Source: Campylobacter sp. W0018
Lineage (GTDB): Bacteria > Campylobacterota > Campylobacteria > Campylobacterales > Campylobacteraceae
NCBI GenBank assembly: GCA_020135845.1
Contig: JACHTQ010000001.1
Coordinates: forward strand, 105,551-169,550
Direction of reading: 5' to 3'
DNA length: 64,000 bases
A program made the position numbers and the translations under genes. The notes beneath the pieces are model-generated. The model did no database searches, was not told the DNA's origin, and saw only the letters and a list, made by a program, of their open reading frames with translations. This document shows, piece by piece, positions 49,213 through 59,465 of this stretch (the stretch's first letter is position 1; each line of letters begins with the position of its first letter).

Positions 49213-50940
49213 ATGAGTCAAAAAATAATCGTTGATCCAATTACAAGAATAGAAGGACATTTAAGGGTTGAAGTTGTTGTTGATGATAACAATATAGTGA
49301 AAGAAGCTTATGCAGGTTCTACCTTATGGCGTGGTATTGAAACTATTGTTAAAGGAAGAGATCCAAGGGATGCGGGCTTTATGACTCAAAGAATTTGCGG
49401 AGTATGCACATTTTCTCATTATAAAGCGGGTATTATGGCTGTTGAAAATGCTTTGGGTATTATTCCTCCTTTAAATGCATTATTGACTAGAACTTTGATG
49501 AATGCAGCTCTTTTTTTGCATGATCATATCGTACATTTTTATCAACTTCATGGGCTTGATTGGACCGATGTAGTAAGTGCTTTAAGTGCGGATCCTAAGA
49601 AGGCAAGTGATGAAGCTTTTAAATATATCTCAAATCCTTATGCAACAGGAGCTGATAAACTTCTTGAAGTGCAACAAAGACTTAAAACTTTTGTAGATAA
49701 AGGGAATTTAGGACCTTTTGCAAATGCTTATTATGGACATCCAACTTATCGTTTGACTCCGGAGGAAAATTTAATCGTTCTTTCTCATTATTTGGAATGT
49801 TTAAGAATTCAAAGAATTGTTGCTCAATGTATGGCTATTTTTGGAGCAAAAAATCCACATCCGCAAAGTTTAACCGTTGGAGGTGTAACTTGCGTTATGG
49901 ATCTTTTAAACCCTTCAAGAATGGGAGAATATATGAGTAAATTTCAAGAAGTGCAAGATTTTGTTAATCGTGCTTATTATCCAGATCTTGTAATGGCTGG
50001 AAAAGCTTATGCAAGTGAAGCTAGTGTTTTAAATGATATCGGAGTAAATAACCTATTTACTTTTCAAGAATTTCAACTTGGAAAAAATGAATGGTTATTT
50101 GAAAGCGGTATAATTAAAAATGGAGATTTGAGCAAAGTTTATGAGGTGGATGAAAATAAAATTACTGAAGAAGCAACTCATTCTTGGTATGTAGACAATG
50201 AACCATTGCATCCTTATGATGGTAAAACAAATCCAAATTATACAGGGCTTGTTGATGGAGATAGTATAGACCATCATGGAAATAAGGTTGATTCTAAAGT
50301 TTTTGATACTAAAGGAAAATATAGCTGGATCAAAGCACCACGTTATGAGGGAAACCCAATGCAAGTTGGACCTCTTGCAAATATAGTGATCAATTATGCT
50401 AAAGGAAATAAAAATGTTGTTCCAGTAGTTGATGAGTTCTTAAAAGAAACAGGACTTCCATTGAATGCTGTCTTTAGTACTCTTGGAAGAACTGCTACAC
50501 GTTGCTTAGAGGCTAAAATTGTGGCCAATAATGCTTTAAGAGCTTTTGATAATTTGGTGGAAAATTTAAAAGTAGATCAAACTACCTGCGCACCTTATAC
50601 TCCAGATACAAGTAAAATGGTTAATGGTGAATACAGAGGCCGCTATATGGGGCACGTACCAAGAGGAACCTTAAGCCATTGGTGTAGAATAAAAGATGGT
50701 GTGATTGAAAATTGGCAAGCCGTAGTTCCTTCAACTTGGAATGCAAGTCCAAAAGATGCTAATGGAGTGGGTGGAAGTTATGAGCAATGTTTAATAGGCC
50801 TTAAAATAGCTGATGTTAAACAACCACTTGAGATTATACGCAAAATTCATTCTTATGATCCTTGTATAGCTTGTGCTGTGCATGTTATGGACACCAAAGG
50901 AAATAATTTAAGCGAATATAAAGTCAATGTAAATTTATAG
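49213..50940 (+). CDS. hydB: [NiFe] hydrogenase large subunit HydB
   Basis: This catalytic subunit oxidises H2. The 575 residues have both nickel-binding motifs: RICGVC near 61-66 and DPCIACAVH near 551-559. The tail after the last motif is short and is removed by a maturation protease, presumably HydD. It lacks its own signal peptide and is carried out by HydA's Tat signal. It lies between hydA and hydC with short gaps. Confidence 0.97.
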   Translation: MSQKIIVDPITRIEGHLRVEVVVDDNNIVKEAYAGSTLWRGIETIVKGRDPRDAGFMTQRICGVCTFSHYKAGIMAVENALGIIPPLNALLTRTLMNAALFLHDHIVHFYQLHGLDWTDVVSALSADPKKASDEAFKYISNPYATGADKLLEVQQRLKTFVDKGNLGPFANAYYGHPTYRLTPEENLIVLSHYLECLRIQRIVAQCMAIFGAKNPHPQSLTVGGVTCVMDLLNPSRMGEYMSKFQEVQDFVNRAYYPDLVMAGKAYASEASVLNDIGVNNLFTFQEFQLGKNEWLFESGIIKNGDLSKVYEVDENKITEEATHSWYVDNEPLHPYDGKTNPNYTGLVDGDSIDHHGNKVDSKVFDTKGKYSWIKAPRYEGNPMQVGPLANIVINYAKGNKNVVPVVDEFLKETGLPLNAVFSTLGRTATRCLEAKIVANNALRAFDNLVENLKVDQTTCAPYTPDTSKMVNGEYRGRYMGHVPRGTLSHWCRIKDGVIENWQAVVPSTWNASPKDANGVGGSYEQCLIGLKIADVKQPLEIIRKIHSYDPCIACAVHVMDTKGNNLSEYKVNVNL

Positions 50941-50950
50941 GAGGCTTTTT

Positions 50951-51643
50951 ATGAGCAATAAAGAAGAAAAATTACAAAGAAAAGCTGAATATGAATTTAG
51001 CATCGGTTTGCGTTTAACGCATTGGATTCGAGCGATTGCTATAGTGATTTTAATAGGAACTGGATACTATATTTCTTATGTATTTCAAAGTCCTATGAAT
51101 AGTTTTGAGCCTGTAAATTTTATGCAGGCTAAATATCGTTTAGTTCATCAAGTTGTAGGATTTATTTTAATTGCTTGTATTATTTTTAAAATTTATCTTT
51201 TCTTTTGTGATAAAATCAGTCATAAAGAGCGCACTTCTATTTTAGATCTTTTTAGTATTAAGCTTTGGATCAATCAAATTAAATTTTATGTTTTTTTAGG
51301 CAAACATCCACATCTAAGGGGTGTTTATAATCCTTTGCAATTTGTGACTTATTTTTTATTTTATCTTGTGATGCTTGGTATCATTTTAACAGGACTTATT
51401 CTTTATACCCATACTTATCATGAAGGTTTAGGTGGAATGCTATATGATCTTTTAAAACCACTTGAAGCGAAATTGGGTGGATTAGCAGAAGTTAGAATTT
51501 ATCATAGGATTTTAATGTGGGTTGTGATGATTTTTGTTCCTATTCATGTTTATATGGCTATTTTTAATGCTGTTAAAGGCAAAAATGGTGCTATGGATGC
51601 GATTTTTAGTGGTTATAAATATGTCAAAGAGGAGAGAAGTTGA
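50951..51643 (+). CDS. hydC: Hydrogenase cytochrome b subunit HydC
   Basis: This is a 230-residue membrane cytochrome b that passes electrons from HydA to menaquinone. Four to five helices are present, with haem-ligand histidine candidates in RLTHWIRA (about 23-30), LVHQVVG (about 64-70), YHRILMWVVM and PIHVYMA. An AGGAGG site lies before the start, and it overlaps hydD by 4 bases. Confidence 0.95.
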   Translation: MSNKEEKLQRKAEYEFSIGLRLTHWIRAIAIVILIGTGYYISYVFQSPMNSFEPVNFMQAKYRLVHQVVGFILIACIIFKIYLFFCDKISHKERTSILDLFSIKLWINQIKFYVFLGKHPHLRGVYNPLQFVTYFLFYLVMLGIILTGLILYTHTYHEGLGGMLYDLLKPLEAKLGGLAEVRIYHRILMWVVMIFVPIHVYMAIFNAVKGKNGAMDAIFSGYKYVKEERS

Positions 51644-52173
51644 AATTCCTTGTGCTTGGCATAGGAAATATTATGTTTGCGGATGAGGGCATAGGGGTTC
51701 ATGTTTGTAATTTTTTGAAAAAAAATTATGAATTTACTCATCCTATTCATAGTATAGAATTTATAGATGGTGGAACTTTAGCTTTGCAATTAAGCTATAT
51801 AATTGCAAGTTATGATAGAGTGATTCTAATAGATTGCATTGATGCTGATAATGCAAATATAGGAGATGTATTTTTCTTTCCTTATGAAGCAATGCCAAAA
51901 AATCTTAATTGGAGTGGAAGTGCACATGAAGTTGAAATGCTTCAAACCCTTCAATACATGGAATTAATGGGTGATTTACCTCGAACTCAAATTTTAGCTT
52001 GCATTCCAAAGCGTATAAAACCAATGAGTTTTCAGCTTTCAAGTGAAATTTTAAAATCAAGCGAAATTATGAAAAAAACTTTGCTAGATTTTTTAAAAAA
52101 AGAGGGTTTTGAGTATAAAAAAGTTAAGAATTATTCTTTGCAAGAATTAGCAAATAATGCTTATAAAATTTAG
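51640..52173 (+). CDS. hydD: Hydrogenase maturation protease HydD
   Basis: This endopeptidase trims the HydB C-terminus after nickel insertion (HyaD/HybD family). The 177 residues include the N-terminal [16 protein letters not shown] with the metal-binding acidic residue, then LIDCIDAD (second ligand) and SAHEVEM (His ligand). The start is TTG at 51640, overlapping the hydC stop, with GGAG upstream. Its stop overlaps the end of the convergent recR by 4 bases. Confidence 0.94.
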   Translation: MKFLVLGIGNIMFADEGIGVHVCNFLKKNYEFTHPIHSIEFIDGGTLALQLSYIIASYDRVILIDCIDADNANIGDVFFFPYEAMPKNLNWSGSAHEVEMLQTLQYMELMGDLPRTQILACIPKRIKPMSFQLSSEILKSSEIMKKTLLDFLKKEGFEYKKVKNYSLQELANNAYKI

Positions 52174-52754
52174 ATTTCAATTTTAGTACGATATTGAATT
52201 GCTTTATTTAAAGAAATGGTATCGACATTTTCAAGATTCACTCCACTTGGAATACCTTGAGCAATTTTACTAAATTTGAGATTTAAATTTTTAAATTTGT
52301 CTTCAATAAAAAAAATAGTTGCATCCGAGTTGATGCTATGGGGTAAAGCAAAAATTAATTCTTTGCTATTTTGCTTTAATATCATTTCTTCTAGTTTGGA
52401 TATTTTTTCATTATCTAACTCATCCAGTACAAAATACAACCCATGATAACTTTTACTTTCTTCTATAATAAGAATATCTTTTGGAGTTTCAACGATACAT
52501 AAAGTTTCTTTGTTTCTTTCCTCATCGGTACAAATTCCACAAAGTTCGTTTTCACTTAAAGATCCACATTGCTGACAAGGTTTGATAAAACGCAAAGCAT
52601 TTTCGATATTGTGTGCGAGTTTCATACCTTCAAGTTGATTATTTATGCATATATAATAAGCAAGTCGAATAGCAGTTTTTTTACCTATAGTGGGTAAATT
52701 TGAGAAGCTTTCGATTAAATTATTAAATTTTTCTAAATCATTGTTGTGTTTCAT
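52170..52754 (-). CDS. recR: Recombination protein RecR
   Basis: RecR helps load RecA at gaps. Starting at the ATG at 52754 (GGAG ribosome binding site) it has 194 residues: a helix-hairpin-helix ([15 protein letters not shown], about 19-33), a C4 zinc finger ([16 protein letters not shown], about 64-79) and a Toprim domain. The frame stays open 31 codons upstream, but that region is inside racS. It overlaps the racS end by 17 bases. Confidence 0.93.
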   Translation of the reverse strand: MKHNNDLEKFNNLIESFSNLPTIGKKTAIRLAYYICINNQLEGMKLAHNIENALRFIKPCQQCGSLSENELCGICTDEERNKETLCIVETPKDILIIEESKSYHGLYFVLDELDNEKISKLEEMILKQNSKELIFALPHSINSDATIFFIEDKFKNLNLKFSKIAQGIPSGVNLENVDTISLNKAIQYRTKIEI

Positions 52755-53988
52755 TGTGTTTTTTTTCTCCAAAAAAAACTTTAAAACAGTGTTTATTATT
52801 TTCATAATAATAGATAATGTCAAAATTATGCAATTTGCATACTTCAAAAACGATATAAAGACCCAAACCCATACCTTTCACTTTTTCGTCTTTTTCTCGA
52901 GTAAAGGCTTCAAAATAATATTCTATAGGTTCACTTAATTTTCGTCCTGGATTTTGAATAACAAAATATTGACGATGAGAATATATTTCGCAAGTTCCAT
53001 CGCTTGAATATTTTAAAGCATTATCAATTAAATTTTTTAAAATCACAGGAAAAATTTCCATATCAACATTAATTAAAGCATCACTTTCTAAGTGAATTTT
53101 GACAATTTTATTAAAATCGTCTCTCATTAAATAATTTTTTGCTTCTTCAAGTATCGTGCTAAATTGGATAGGTTTAAAATGTAAATTATAATTTTTTGAA
53201 AAAAGATTTTCTATTTTTGCAAATTCATTAATCAAAGAATCCATACGTGAAAATATATCAATCAATCTTTCTTTTTGTTTATCTTCTTTAATCATTTCTG
53301 CGATAATTCTTCCTTTGCCAATAGGAGTTTTTAACTCATGCATGATAGTACGTAAAAAAAGTTGTCTTGATTGTATTAGTTCTTGATTTCTGGTAAAAGC
53401 TTTTTTAAATTCAAGGGCAATTCTCCCTATTTCATCTTCTTGATAATCGACAAAATCAGGTTTTTTCCCATTAGCAGCTTCAGCAACTTGTTTTCTAAGT
53501 TTCTTAAGAGGTTCAAGGGATTTTAAAACTGAAAAATACATAAAAACAACTAAAAAGGAAAAAAAGAAAAATCCTATTAGTAAAAGATTATAAATTCTAT
53601 CGTTAATATTTTCTTTATAGAGCTTTTGAAAATCACCACATTGGATATCGATATAAAGATTATTATGATATTTTAAAGAGTTAAAATGACATATTTTATT
53701 ATTTTTATTATAAAAAAGAATTTCACCATCTTCTTTAATAGTATGTATTAAATCTGAATTTTTTACAATAGAAAAACCATTGTTATCAAAATAAGTATCT
53801 ATGTTAAAATTTGGATTGTAAGAGCTTAGCATATTATTAACGAGATTTTTTTGTCTTAAAACCCCTTCTTCAGCATAAGCATTCTCTTCGATTTTTAATA
53901 AAACAATAAAAAGAATGCAAACTAGAAGAAAGGTTACAACAAATAAAATAACTAATTTTGTATAGATAGAATATTTTTTTCGAATCAT
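52738..53988 (-). CDS. racS: Sensor histidine kinase RacS
   Basis: This kinase belongs to the RacRS (reduced ability to colonise) system. The 416 residues have transmembrane helices at about 11-32 and 134-155, a periplasmic domain of about 100 residues, a HAMP linker, His217 in [11 protein letters not shown], and HATPase boxes ([23 protein letters not shown]). It overlaps racR by 4 bases. Strong H-box similarity to CprS suggests a common origin. Confidence 0.92.
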   Translation of the reverse strand: MIRKKYSIYTKLVILFVVTFLLVCILFIVLLKIEENAYAEEGVLRQKNLVNNMLSSYNPNFNIDTYFDNNGFSIVKNSDLIHTIKEDGEILFYNKNNKICHFNSLKYHNNLYIDIQCGDFQKLYKENINDRIYNLLLIGFFFFSFLVVFMYFSVLKSLEPLKKLRKQVAEAANGKKPDFVDYQEDEIGRIALEFKKAFTRNQELIQSRQLFLRTIMHELKTPIGKGRIIAEMIKEDKQKERLIDIFSRMDSLINEFAKIENLFSKNYNLHFKPIQFSTILEEAKNYLMRDDFNKIVKIHLESDALINVDMEIFPVILKNLIDNALKYSSDGTCEIYSHRQYFVIQNPGRKLSEPIEYYFEAFTREKDEKVKGMGLGLYIVFEVCKLHNFDIIYYYENNKHCFKVFFGEKKHNETQQ

Positions 53989-54656
53989 CCTATAAGTTTA
54001 TATCCTATTCCCCTAACGGAAAAAATGTGTTTTGGAGATTTAGAGCTGTCATTTATTTTAGTTCTTAACCTGCCGATGATAACATCTAAGCTTTTAGAAT
54101 CTTTATCTTTAAGATTTTTGCAGCGATTAACAAGTTGCTCTCTAGATACACTATAACTGTGCTGCTGGATAAGATATTCTAAAATTTCATATTCGGCTGG
54201 AGTTAGAGTTAAAACTTTATCATTGTAACTAATTTCATGTCTTCTTTCGTCAATTTTGAAAGCAGAATTGATATTTTCATTATTAGAAGTTTCAATTCTT
54301 TTTGCGCGACGAATCAGACTAGTGATTCTTGCATACATTTCCTTAGGATCATAAGGTTTAGGAAGATAATCGTCTGCACCGATTTGAAGTCCTACTACTT
54401 TGTCACTAAGATCTCCCCTAGCCGAAGAAACGATAATAGGAATATTGTTTTTTTGTCTGATTTCCCTACAGACTTCAAGTCCGTCTATTCCAGGTAGAGT
54501 TAAATCTAAAATCAAACAATCATAACCATGCATACCCATGCTTAAGGCTTCTTTAGGGGTTTCAAAATTTGTGATTTTTATATTAAATTGAGCTAAATAT
54601 TCGGATAAAAGTTGTGCAAAATCAGGATCATCTTCTATCATTAATACGTTAATCAT
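53985..54656 (-). CDS. racR: OmpR-family response regulator RacR
   Basis: This 223-residue response regulator has receiver Asp51 (LILDLTLPGIDG), the conserved PKPYDP loop and an OmpR winged helix (about 128-222, ending [10 protein letters not shown]). In C. jejuni, RacR influences temperature-dependent growth, colonisation and electron-acceptor genes. It is divergent from dnaJ with a 140-base gap and precedes racS by overlap. Confidence 0.93.
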   Translation of the reverse strand: MINVLMIEDDPDFAQLLSEYLAQFNIKITNFETPKEALSMGMHGYDCLILDLTLPGIDGLEVCREIRQKNNIPIIVSSARGDLSDKVVGLQIGADDYLPKPYDPKEMYARITSLIRRAKRIETSNNENINSAFKIDERRHEISYNDKVLTLTPAEYEILEYLIQQHSYSVSREQLVNRCKNLKDKDSKSLDVIIGRLRTKINDSSKSPKHIFSVRGIGYKLIG

Positions 54657-54796
54657 TTAATATTTTCCTTCATTAATTATTTTAGTGTTTTAATAATATT
54701 TGCATAATTTTATTTAAATTTTGATAAATTATTGAGTTTATTTTTGCTAAAATTAGCTTTTTTGATATTTTTTATTACAAAAATTAAGGATTTGAT

Positions 54797-55915
54797 ATGG
54801 AATTGGATTATTATGAGATTTTAGAAATTACGCAAAGTGCTGATAAAGATACAATAAAAAAAGCCTACAGAAAAATGGCTTTAAAATATCATCCAGATAG
54901 AAATCAAGGAGATAAAGAAGCTGAAGACAAATTTAAATTAGTTAATGAAGCTTATGAAGTTTTAAGCAATGATGAAAAACGCGCTATTTATGATAGATAT
55001 GGTAAAGATGGATTAAAGGGAGGAGGCTTTGGAAGTACTTCTGGTTTTGGAGGTTTTGAGGATTTAGGAGATATTTTTTCTAGTTTTTTTGGCGATGGTT
55101 TTGGCCGTTCATCACGTGGTAAGAAAACAAGTGATGAAAAATTTGCAAGTGATTTGATTGTTAATTTAAGATTGAGTTTTAAAGAAGCTATATTTGGATG
55201 TAAAAAAAATATAGATTTTGTTTATAAAAATTCTTGTAAAACTTGTCAAGGAACAGGATCTAAAGATGGAAAACTTCAAACTTGTCCTAAATGTAAAGGA
55301 AGTGGACAAGTAGGAATTTCTCAAGGCTTTATAACTTTTGCACAAACTTGTCCAGAATGCCAAGGTAGTGGAGAAAGTATTCGTGAAAAATGTAGCGATT
55401 GTAAGGGTAAAGGTTATGAAGAGATAAAAGATCAAGTTGAAATTAGTATCCCAGAAGGTGTAGATAGTGGGATGAATTTAAGAGTTAATTCTAAAGGCAA
55501 TATAAGTAAAAACGGCTCTAGAGGTGATTTGTACGTTAAGATTATTGTTAATGAGGATAAAACTTTTATAAGAGATGAAAATGATATATATATAGAATAT
55601 CCAGTATTTTTTACTCAAGCCATTTTAGGACAGAGTGTAAAAGTTCCTACTATACGAGGAGAAGCGGTTTTAAATTTACCTAAAGGCGCTAAAGATGGTC
55701 AAAGATTTGTTCTTGAAAAAGAAGGAGTAAAGGATGTACATAGCTCTTATATAGGTAATCAAATCGTTCAAATTTCTATTAAATTTCCAAGTTCTTTAAA
55801 TGATGAACAAAAAGAGCTTTTAGAAAAACTTAGCGAAAGTTTTGGGATTAAAGACGGTATGCATCAAGAACAAAAAGGATTTTTTGAAAAAATAGCTGAT
55901 TGGTTTAAATCTTAA
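54797..55915 (+). CDS. dnaJ: Chaperone DnaJ
   Basis: This type A Hsp40 has 372 residues. It has a J domain (1-70, HPD near 33-35), a Gly/Phe-rich linker (about 75-110), four CxxCxGxG zinc motifs (about 147-210, first CKTCQGTG) and a C-terminal substrate domain. Its complete zinc finger distinguishes it from CbpA at 1295-2182. No CIRCE or HAIR element is visible in the 140 bases upstream. Confidence 0.97.
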   Translation: MELDYYEILEITQSADKDTIKKAYRKMALKYHPDRNQGDKEAEDKFKLVNEAYEVLSNDEKRAIYDRYGKDGLKGGGFGSTSGFGGFEDLGDIFSSFFGDGFGRSSRGKKTSDEKFASDLIVNLRLSFKEAIFGCKKNIDFVYKNSCKTCQGTGSKDGKLQTCPKCKGSGQVGISQGFITFAQTCPECQGSGESIREKCSDCKGKGYEEIKDQVEISIPEGVDSGMNLRVNSKGNISKNGSRGDLYVKIIVNEDKTFIRDENDIYIEYPVFFTQAILGQSVKVPTIRGEAVLNLPKGAKDGQRFVLEKEGVKDVHSSYIGNQIVQISIKFPSSLNDEQKELLEKLSESFGIKDGMHQEQKGFFEKIADWFKS

Positions 55916-55993
55916 AGCCAATCAAAAAGTATTTTTTGATTAAAGAGCTTATAGATTTTTTTATTAAAAATGAAAGATTTTTTAGGTATAAAA

Positions 55994-56021
55994 AAAGCTA
56001 GGTTTTATAAAACCTAGCTTT
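55994..56021 (-). terminator. Strong terminator of porA
   Basis: A perfect 28-base palindrome (arm AAAGCTAGGTTTTA) begins 24 bases after the porA stop. On the minus strand it runs into a T-rich tract. It could also stop dnaJ transcripts, though the plus-strand tail is less U-rich. Confidence 0.88.
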
Positions 56022-56045
56022 AAAAGTTTTCATTCTAAGTTATTC

Positions 56046-57299
56046 TTAGAATTTGTAAAGAGCTTGAAGTCTTACAGCGTTATGATCGCCTTTACCATTT
56101 TTATCTGCATCTACATTTACATAAGAATAGAATGCTGAGAAGTCAAGTTTTGGAGAATATTTGTAATCTACTCTTGCAACTGCTTCTAGTTTTTTACCAC
56201 CAAAATTCCCAGCAGTAGCGTGTGCTACTTTAGTTCCACCATATACGAAGTCACCACCTACGCGAACTGCTTCATTGAAAGTGTAACCAGCTGTAATATA
56301 ACCGAATATATTTTGTCCGTGATCACCATTAAGATTTGATCCTTTGGTATAGAAAATTTCTTGACCAGCTAATACAGATCCGATATTTCCTTGATCTTCA
56401 ATTGTAGTCATAGTTGTTTTCTTTTTATCACCGTAGTATAAACCACCAAGGCTAGCATCCCAACCATTTACTTCAATAGAACCTTTTAAAGCAAAGAAAT
56501 TACCGTTTCCATCAATATGATCTTTAAGTCCACTGTCTAAAGAGTTTCCTAAGTAAGCACCTTCAAGAGTCCAGTTGATACCATCGAAAATAGTTGTGCT
56601 ATAAGCAGCATCTACAGCATAGTAAAATCCTACTTGATCCCAGTAAGCTAACCACAATTGTGGGTTAAATTGACCACCAAGAGCTTCATAAGAACCGATA
56701 GCTGCACCACCATACATATTTCCAATTGAATCAACATGCATTCTTGTAAGTCCATACATATCAGTAGCTTGTTCTTTCTCCATAAAGCTATCTACAGCAA
56801 AAGCAGCTAAAGTTAAACCATCGATGCTATTATTTACTACTTTTACACCTGTTCCAACCAAACCATCGATTCCATTATCTGTCCAGATAGTGTTAAGTTG
56901 TTGCTTACCAGCAATTACATTTGTAGCAGTGTTTTCATCTGTATAAGTTAAGTATAATTGACGAACAAAAAAGCCTTTTTGATCATTTAGAGCTGTATCT
57001 ACACCATAACCACCATCTTTAGCATTATAGTCAAATTGTATGAAAGCTTTAAAATTATCAGCTATAGCAGCACTGAAATTAAGCTGTGCTCTATAATTAT
57101 GTGTTTGTCTGCTAGTAATTAAGTTGCTATTATTTAATACTTTTTCAGGGTATTTATTAAAAGAACCTGAATCATATCTGTATCTTAATACTCCAGATAC
57201 ATCGATATTTTTAATAGCTTCTTCTACTGGAGTAGCACTAGCTACAGAAAAAGCACCTGCAGTAAGAGCTGCAACTAAACTAAGTTTAACTAGTTTCAT
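56046..57299 (-). CDS. porA: Major outer membrane porin PorA (MOMP)
   Basis: This is the abundant trimeric porin and dominant surface antigen of Campylobacter. The 417 residues have a signal peptide ([20 protein letters not shown]) cleaved near SA-TP. The body consists of alternating amphipathic strands, with a C-terminal aromatic residue (YKF) as in beta-barrel proteins. The many Gly/Asp/Asn-rich loops are the hypervariable surface parts. It is preceded by AAGGAG 7 bases before the ATG, and the gene is monocistronic between its own -10 box and a strong terminator. Confidence 0.96.
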   Translation of the reverse strand: MKLVKLSLVAALTAGAFSVASATPVEEAIKNIDVSGVLRYRYDSGSFNKYPEKVLNNSNLITSRQTHNYRAQLNFSAAIADNFKAFIQFDYNAKDGGYGVDTALNDQKGFFVRQLYLTYTDENTATNVIAGKQQLNTIWTDNGIDGLVGTGVKVVNNSIDGLTLAAFAVDSFMEKEQATDMYGLTRMHVDSIGNMYGGAAIGSYEALGGQFNPQLWLAYWDQVGFYYAVDAAYSTTIFDGINWTLEGAYLGNSLDSGLKDHIDGNGNFFALKGSIEVNGWDASLGGLYYGDKKKTTMTTIEDQGNIGSVLAGQEIFYTKGSNLNGDHGQNIFGYITAGYTFNEAVRVGGDFVYGGTKVAHATAGNFGGKKLEAVARVDYKYSPKLDFSAFYSYVNVDADKNGKGDHNAVRLQALYKF

Positions 57300-57338
57300 G
57301 AGAATTCTCCTTCTTAAAATTAAAATTAAAACGATGTA

Positions 57339-57344
57339 ATTGTA
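57339..57344 (-). promoter_or_regulatory. -10 box of porA
   Basis: On the minus strand, TATGC-TACAAT lies about 40 bases before the porA start, following a T-run. No -35 is evident. Confidence 0.55.
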
Positions 57345-57410
57345 GCATAAAAAATAAGAGTTTATCTTAAATAATACTTAAAGTTTATTTTGGATTTAAT
57401 TTTGAAGCCG

Positions 57411-57449
57411 TAAAAAAGTAAAAACTAGCTAGATTTAAAAACTAGCTAG
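57411..57449 (-). terminator. Stem-loop isolating porA from dsbD
   Basis: Two copies of the self-complementary octamer CTAGCTAG (57425-57432 and 57442-57449), within a direct repeat ACTAGCTAGA, can pair as an 8-bp stem with a 9-base loop. On the minus strand it is followed by TTTTTACTTTTTT. It probably ends transcripts coming from dsbD before they reach porA. Confidence 0.6.
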
Positions 57450-57473
57450 AATGTAATTTTAAGGAGTTTTCTT

Positions 57474-57521
57474 ATGAATGTTTTGTATTCATTTGTAAGT
57501 ATAGAAATTAAAAGTAAATGA
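57474..57521 (+). other. Orphan ribosome-binding site with a 15-codon frame
   Basis: AAGGAG, 7 bases of spacing and an ATG at 57474 open a 15-residue frame (MNVLYSFVSIEIKSK) ending at TGA. The site is far better than chance in this DNA, but the product is tiny and not recognised. It may be the severed start of a gene lost at a rearrangement junction, or a real microprotein. The rest of the 57345-57576 gap contains nothing I can identify. Confidence 0.35.
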
Positions 57522-57576
57522 TAGGTAATTATAAAAATTTTAAACCTTATTTTGGATTTTTATAAAAATTTTGTTT

Positions 57577-59274
57577 TTATGATTTTAATTTTTTTAATAA
57601 ATCATCGGCATTTATAAAACCTGTAATTTTTAATTTTTCTTTACCATTTTCAAAAAAAATCAAAACAGGAGGGCCAAAAACATTGAATTGTTTCATTGTT
57701 TTTATATCTTCACTATTGTTTTGACTAACATCAACTTTGATTAATTTATATTTTTTAACTTGATCAATAACTCTTTGATCACTAAAAGTAAGTTCATCTA
57801 AGAGTTTGCAATTTTCACACCAAGATGCTGTAAAGTCAAGCATTAAAGCTTGATTGTTTTTTATTTCTTGATTGATTTGATCAAGATTATTTATAAAATG
57901 ATAATTTAAAGTTTGATTTTCTTGTTTTGTGTTAAAGTTTAAAGGGTTTAAAAAGTCTTTTGCTCCAAAAAGTCCACCTAAAAACAAACAAAGAGAATAG
58001 CTTAAAACTAAAATCAAAATGCTTTTTTTAATTTTGGTAAAAGTATCAAGAGTTTTTTCAAAAATTCCCATAAAAACACTAAAAAATACACCTAAAATTC
58101 CAAAAGCCGTTAAAATATAATGAGTCTCTACGATACGAGAGAATATCCAAATGGCCATTGCAAGCATAATAAAGCCAAAAAATACTTTTATTTTTTCCAT
58201 CCAAGCGCCAGGTTTTAAAAATCCTAAACCCAAACCTATAAAAAGCAAAGGAATTCCCATGCCAAAACTCATTATAAAAAGTGCGCTTCCACCAAGCAAT
58301 GCATCTTTGGTATTTGCTATGTATATTAAGGCTCCAGCTAAAGGGGCTGCAACGCAAGGTCCTACGATCAAAGCGGATAAAAAGCCCATGATGGCTATAC
58401 CTATAATGCCTTTTTTATTATCGCTTTTTTTGTGTATGAAATTTTGAAATTTTAAAGGCATTTCAAAACGTAAAACATCAAACATCGCAAGTGCAAAAAG
58501 AACAAAAATTAATGCAAAAATAATTAAAACACTAGGTTTTTGCAAAATTCCTTGAACACTTGCACCTAAAAAACTCGCAATCACTCCAGCAATAGCGTAT
58601 GCTAAAGACATAAAAAATACATAAATAAAAGAAAGAAAAAAGCTGTGTTTTTTAGAATTTTTACCCTCGCTTTTTGCGATTAATAAGGAAGATAAAATAG
58701 GGATCATAGGTAAAATACAAGGTGTGAGAGAAAGTAAAATTCCATAGCCAAAAAAACTAAGCAAAATCCAAAAAAGATTATTTGTAGCTAGAAAATTAGC
58801 GATCATTCCTTCTTCGGATTGGGAATTAAAATCTTTTTTAGGTTTGATTTGTTTGTAAGGTTTTGAAACTGAAAATTGGTTATTTTGGTGTGTTAGATCT
58901 AGATACCAAATTTGAGGGTTGTAACATAAACCTTGTTTGGAACAGCCTTGAAATTCGAATTTGATTTGATTGAGATTTTTTTTAGCATAATGTTCTAAAA
59001 GTAAATTGGGCAAGGCTAAATTTAATTCTTTAAAATATACTTTTTCGTTATTTTCTTCAACACTTGGGGGAAAATTTAAAAAAGATGTTATATCTTTGTC
59101 ATTAATGTGGAGTTTGATTTTGTTTGCGTATAGATAAATATCTTGTCCTAATTTTATATCGATGATAATGGAACTATCGTATTTTTTTGAATCAACTTGA
59201 AAAGCGTCATTTAAGGATAAAATGGAAGCAAATGAAATGCAAAAATTTAATAAAAGTATTATAATAAAACGCAA
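57577..59274 (-). CDS. dsbD: Thiol:disulfide interchange protein DsbD
   Basis: DsbD carries electrons from cytosolic thioredoxin to periplasmic thiol proteins. The 565 residues contain a signal peptide (1-16) and an N-terminal periplasmic DsbD-alpha domain (about 20-120, with Cys pair CSKQGLC near 105-111). Eight transmembrane helices (about 165-430) carry the conserved SLTPCILPMIP and VGPCVAAPL cysteines. The C-terminal thioredoxin domain has the WCENC active site near 493. In C. jejuni dsbD lies near the mac genes, but porA is elsewhere. Confidence 0.94.
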   Translation of the reverse strand: MRFIIILLLNFCISFASILSLNDAFQVDSKKYDSSIIIDIKLGQDIYLYANKIKLHINDKDITSFLNFPPSVEENNEKVYFKELNLALPNLLLEHYAKKNLNQIKFEFQGCSKQGLCYNPQIWYLDLTHQNNQFSVSKPYKQIKPKKDFNSQSEEGMIANFLATNNLFWILLSFFGYGILLSLTPCILPMIPILSSLLIAKSEGKNSKKHSFFLSFIYVFFMSLAYAIAGVIASFLGASVQGILQKPSVLIIFALIFVLFALAMFDVLRFEMPLKFQNFIHKKSDNKKGIIGIAIMGFLSALIVGPCVAAPLAGALIYIANTKDALLGGSALFIMSFGMGIPLLFIGLGLGFLKPGAWMEKIKVFFGFIMLAMAIWIFSRIVETHYILTAFGILGVFFSVFMGIFEKTLDTFTKIKKSILILVLSYSLCLFLGGLFGAKDFLNPLNFNTKQENQTLNYHFINNLDQINQEIKNNQALMLDFTASWCENCKLLDELTFSDQRVIDQVKKYKLIKVDVSQNNSEDIKTMKQFNVFGPPVLIFFENGKEKLKITGFINADDLLKKLKS

Positions 59275-59404
59275 TTATTTTTCCTTTTTAGAATGTGTTT
59301 TTGATTGAAATTATATTTTTTTGTAGTAAATTAAAAAAGCTTTTTTGTTAAAAATAAAAATTATAATACTTTAACTTATATTTAAACGTTAAAAATTTAC
59401 AATA

Positions 59405-59422
59405 ATTCACAAAAAATTCACT
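59405..59422 (+). promoter_or_regulatory. DccR box in front of macAB
   Basis: ATTCAC-AAAAAA-TTCACT is a perfect match to the direct repeat WTTCAC-N6-TTCACW reported as the DccR binding site in C. jejuni, where it covers the -35 region. It ends 43 bases before the macA start, with AT-rich -10 candidates (TAATAAT near 59442) about 20 bases further on, so the geometry fits activation by DccR. Confidence 0.82.
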
Positions 59423-59465
59423 TTCAAGCTTTAAAATTGATTAATAATAATTAATAAGGTTTTTA

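Noticed and set aside
55920-55941. AATCAAAAA/TTTTTGATT hairpin directly after dnaJ as a separate terminator
   Set aside because: The stem is almost entirely A-T and the perfect palindrome at 55994-56021 is a much better candidate.
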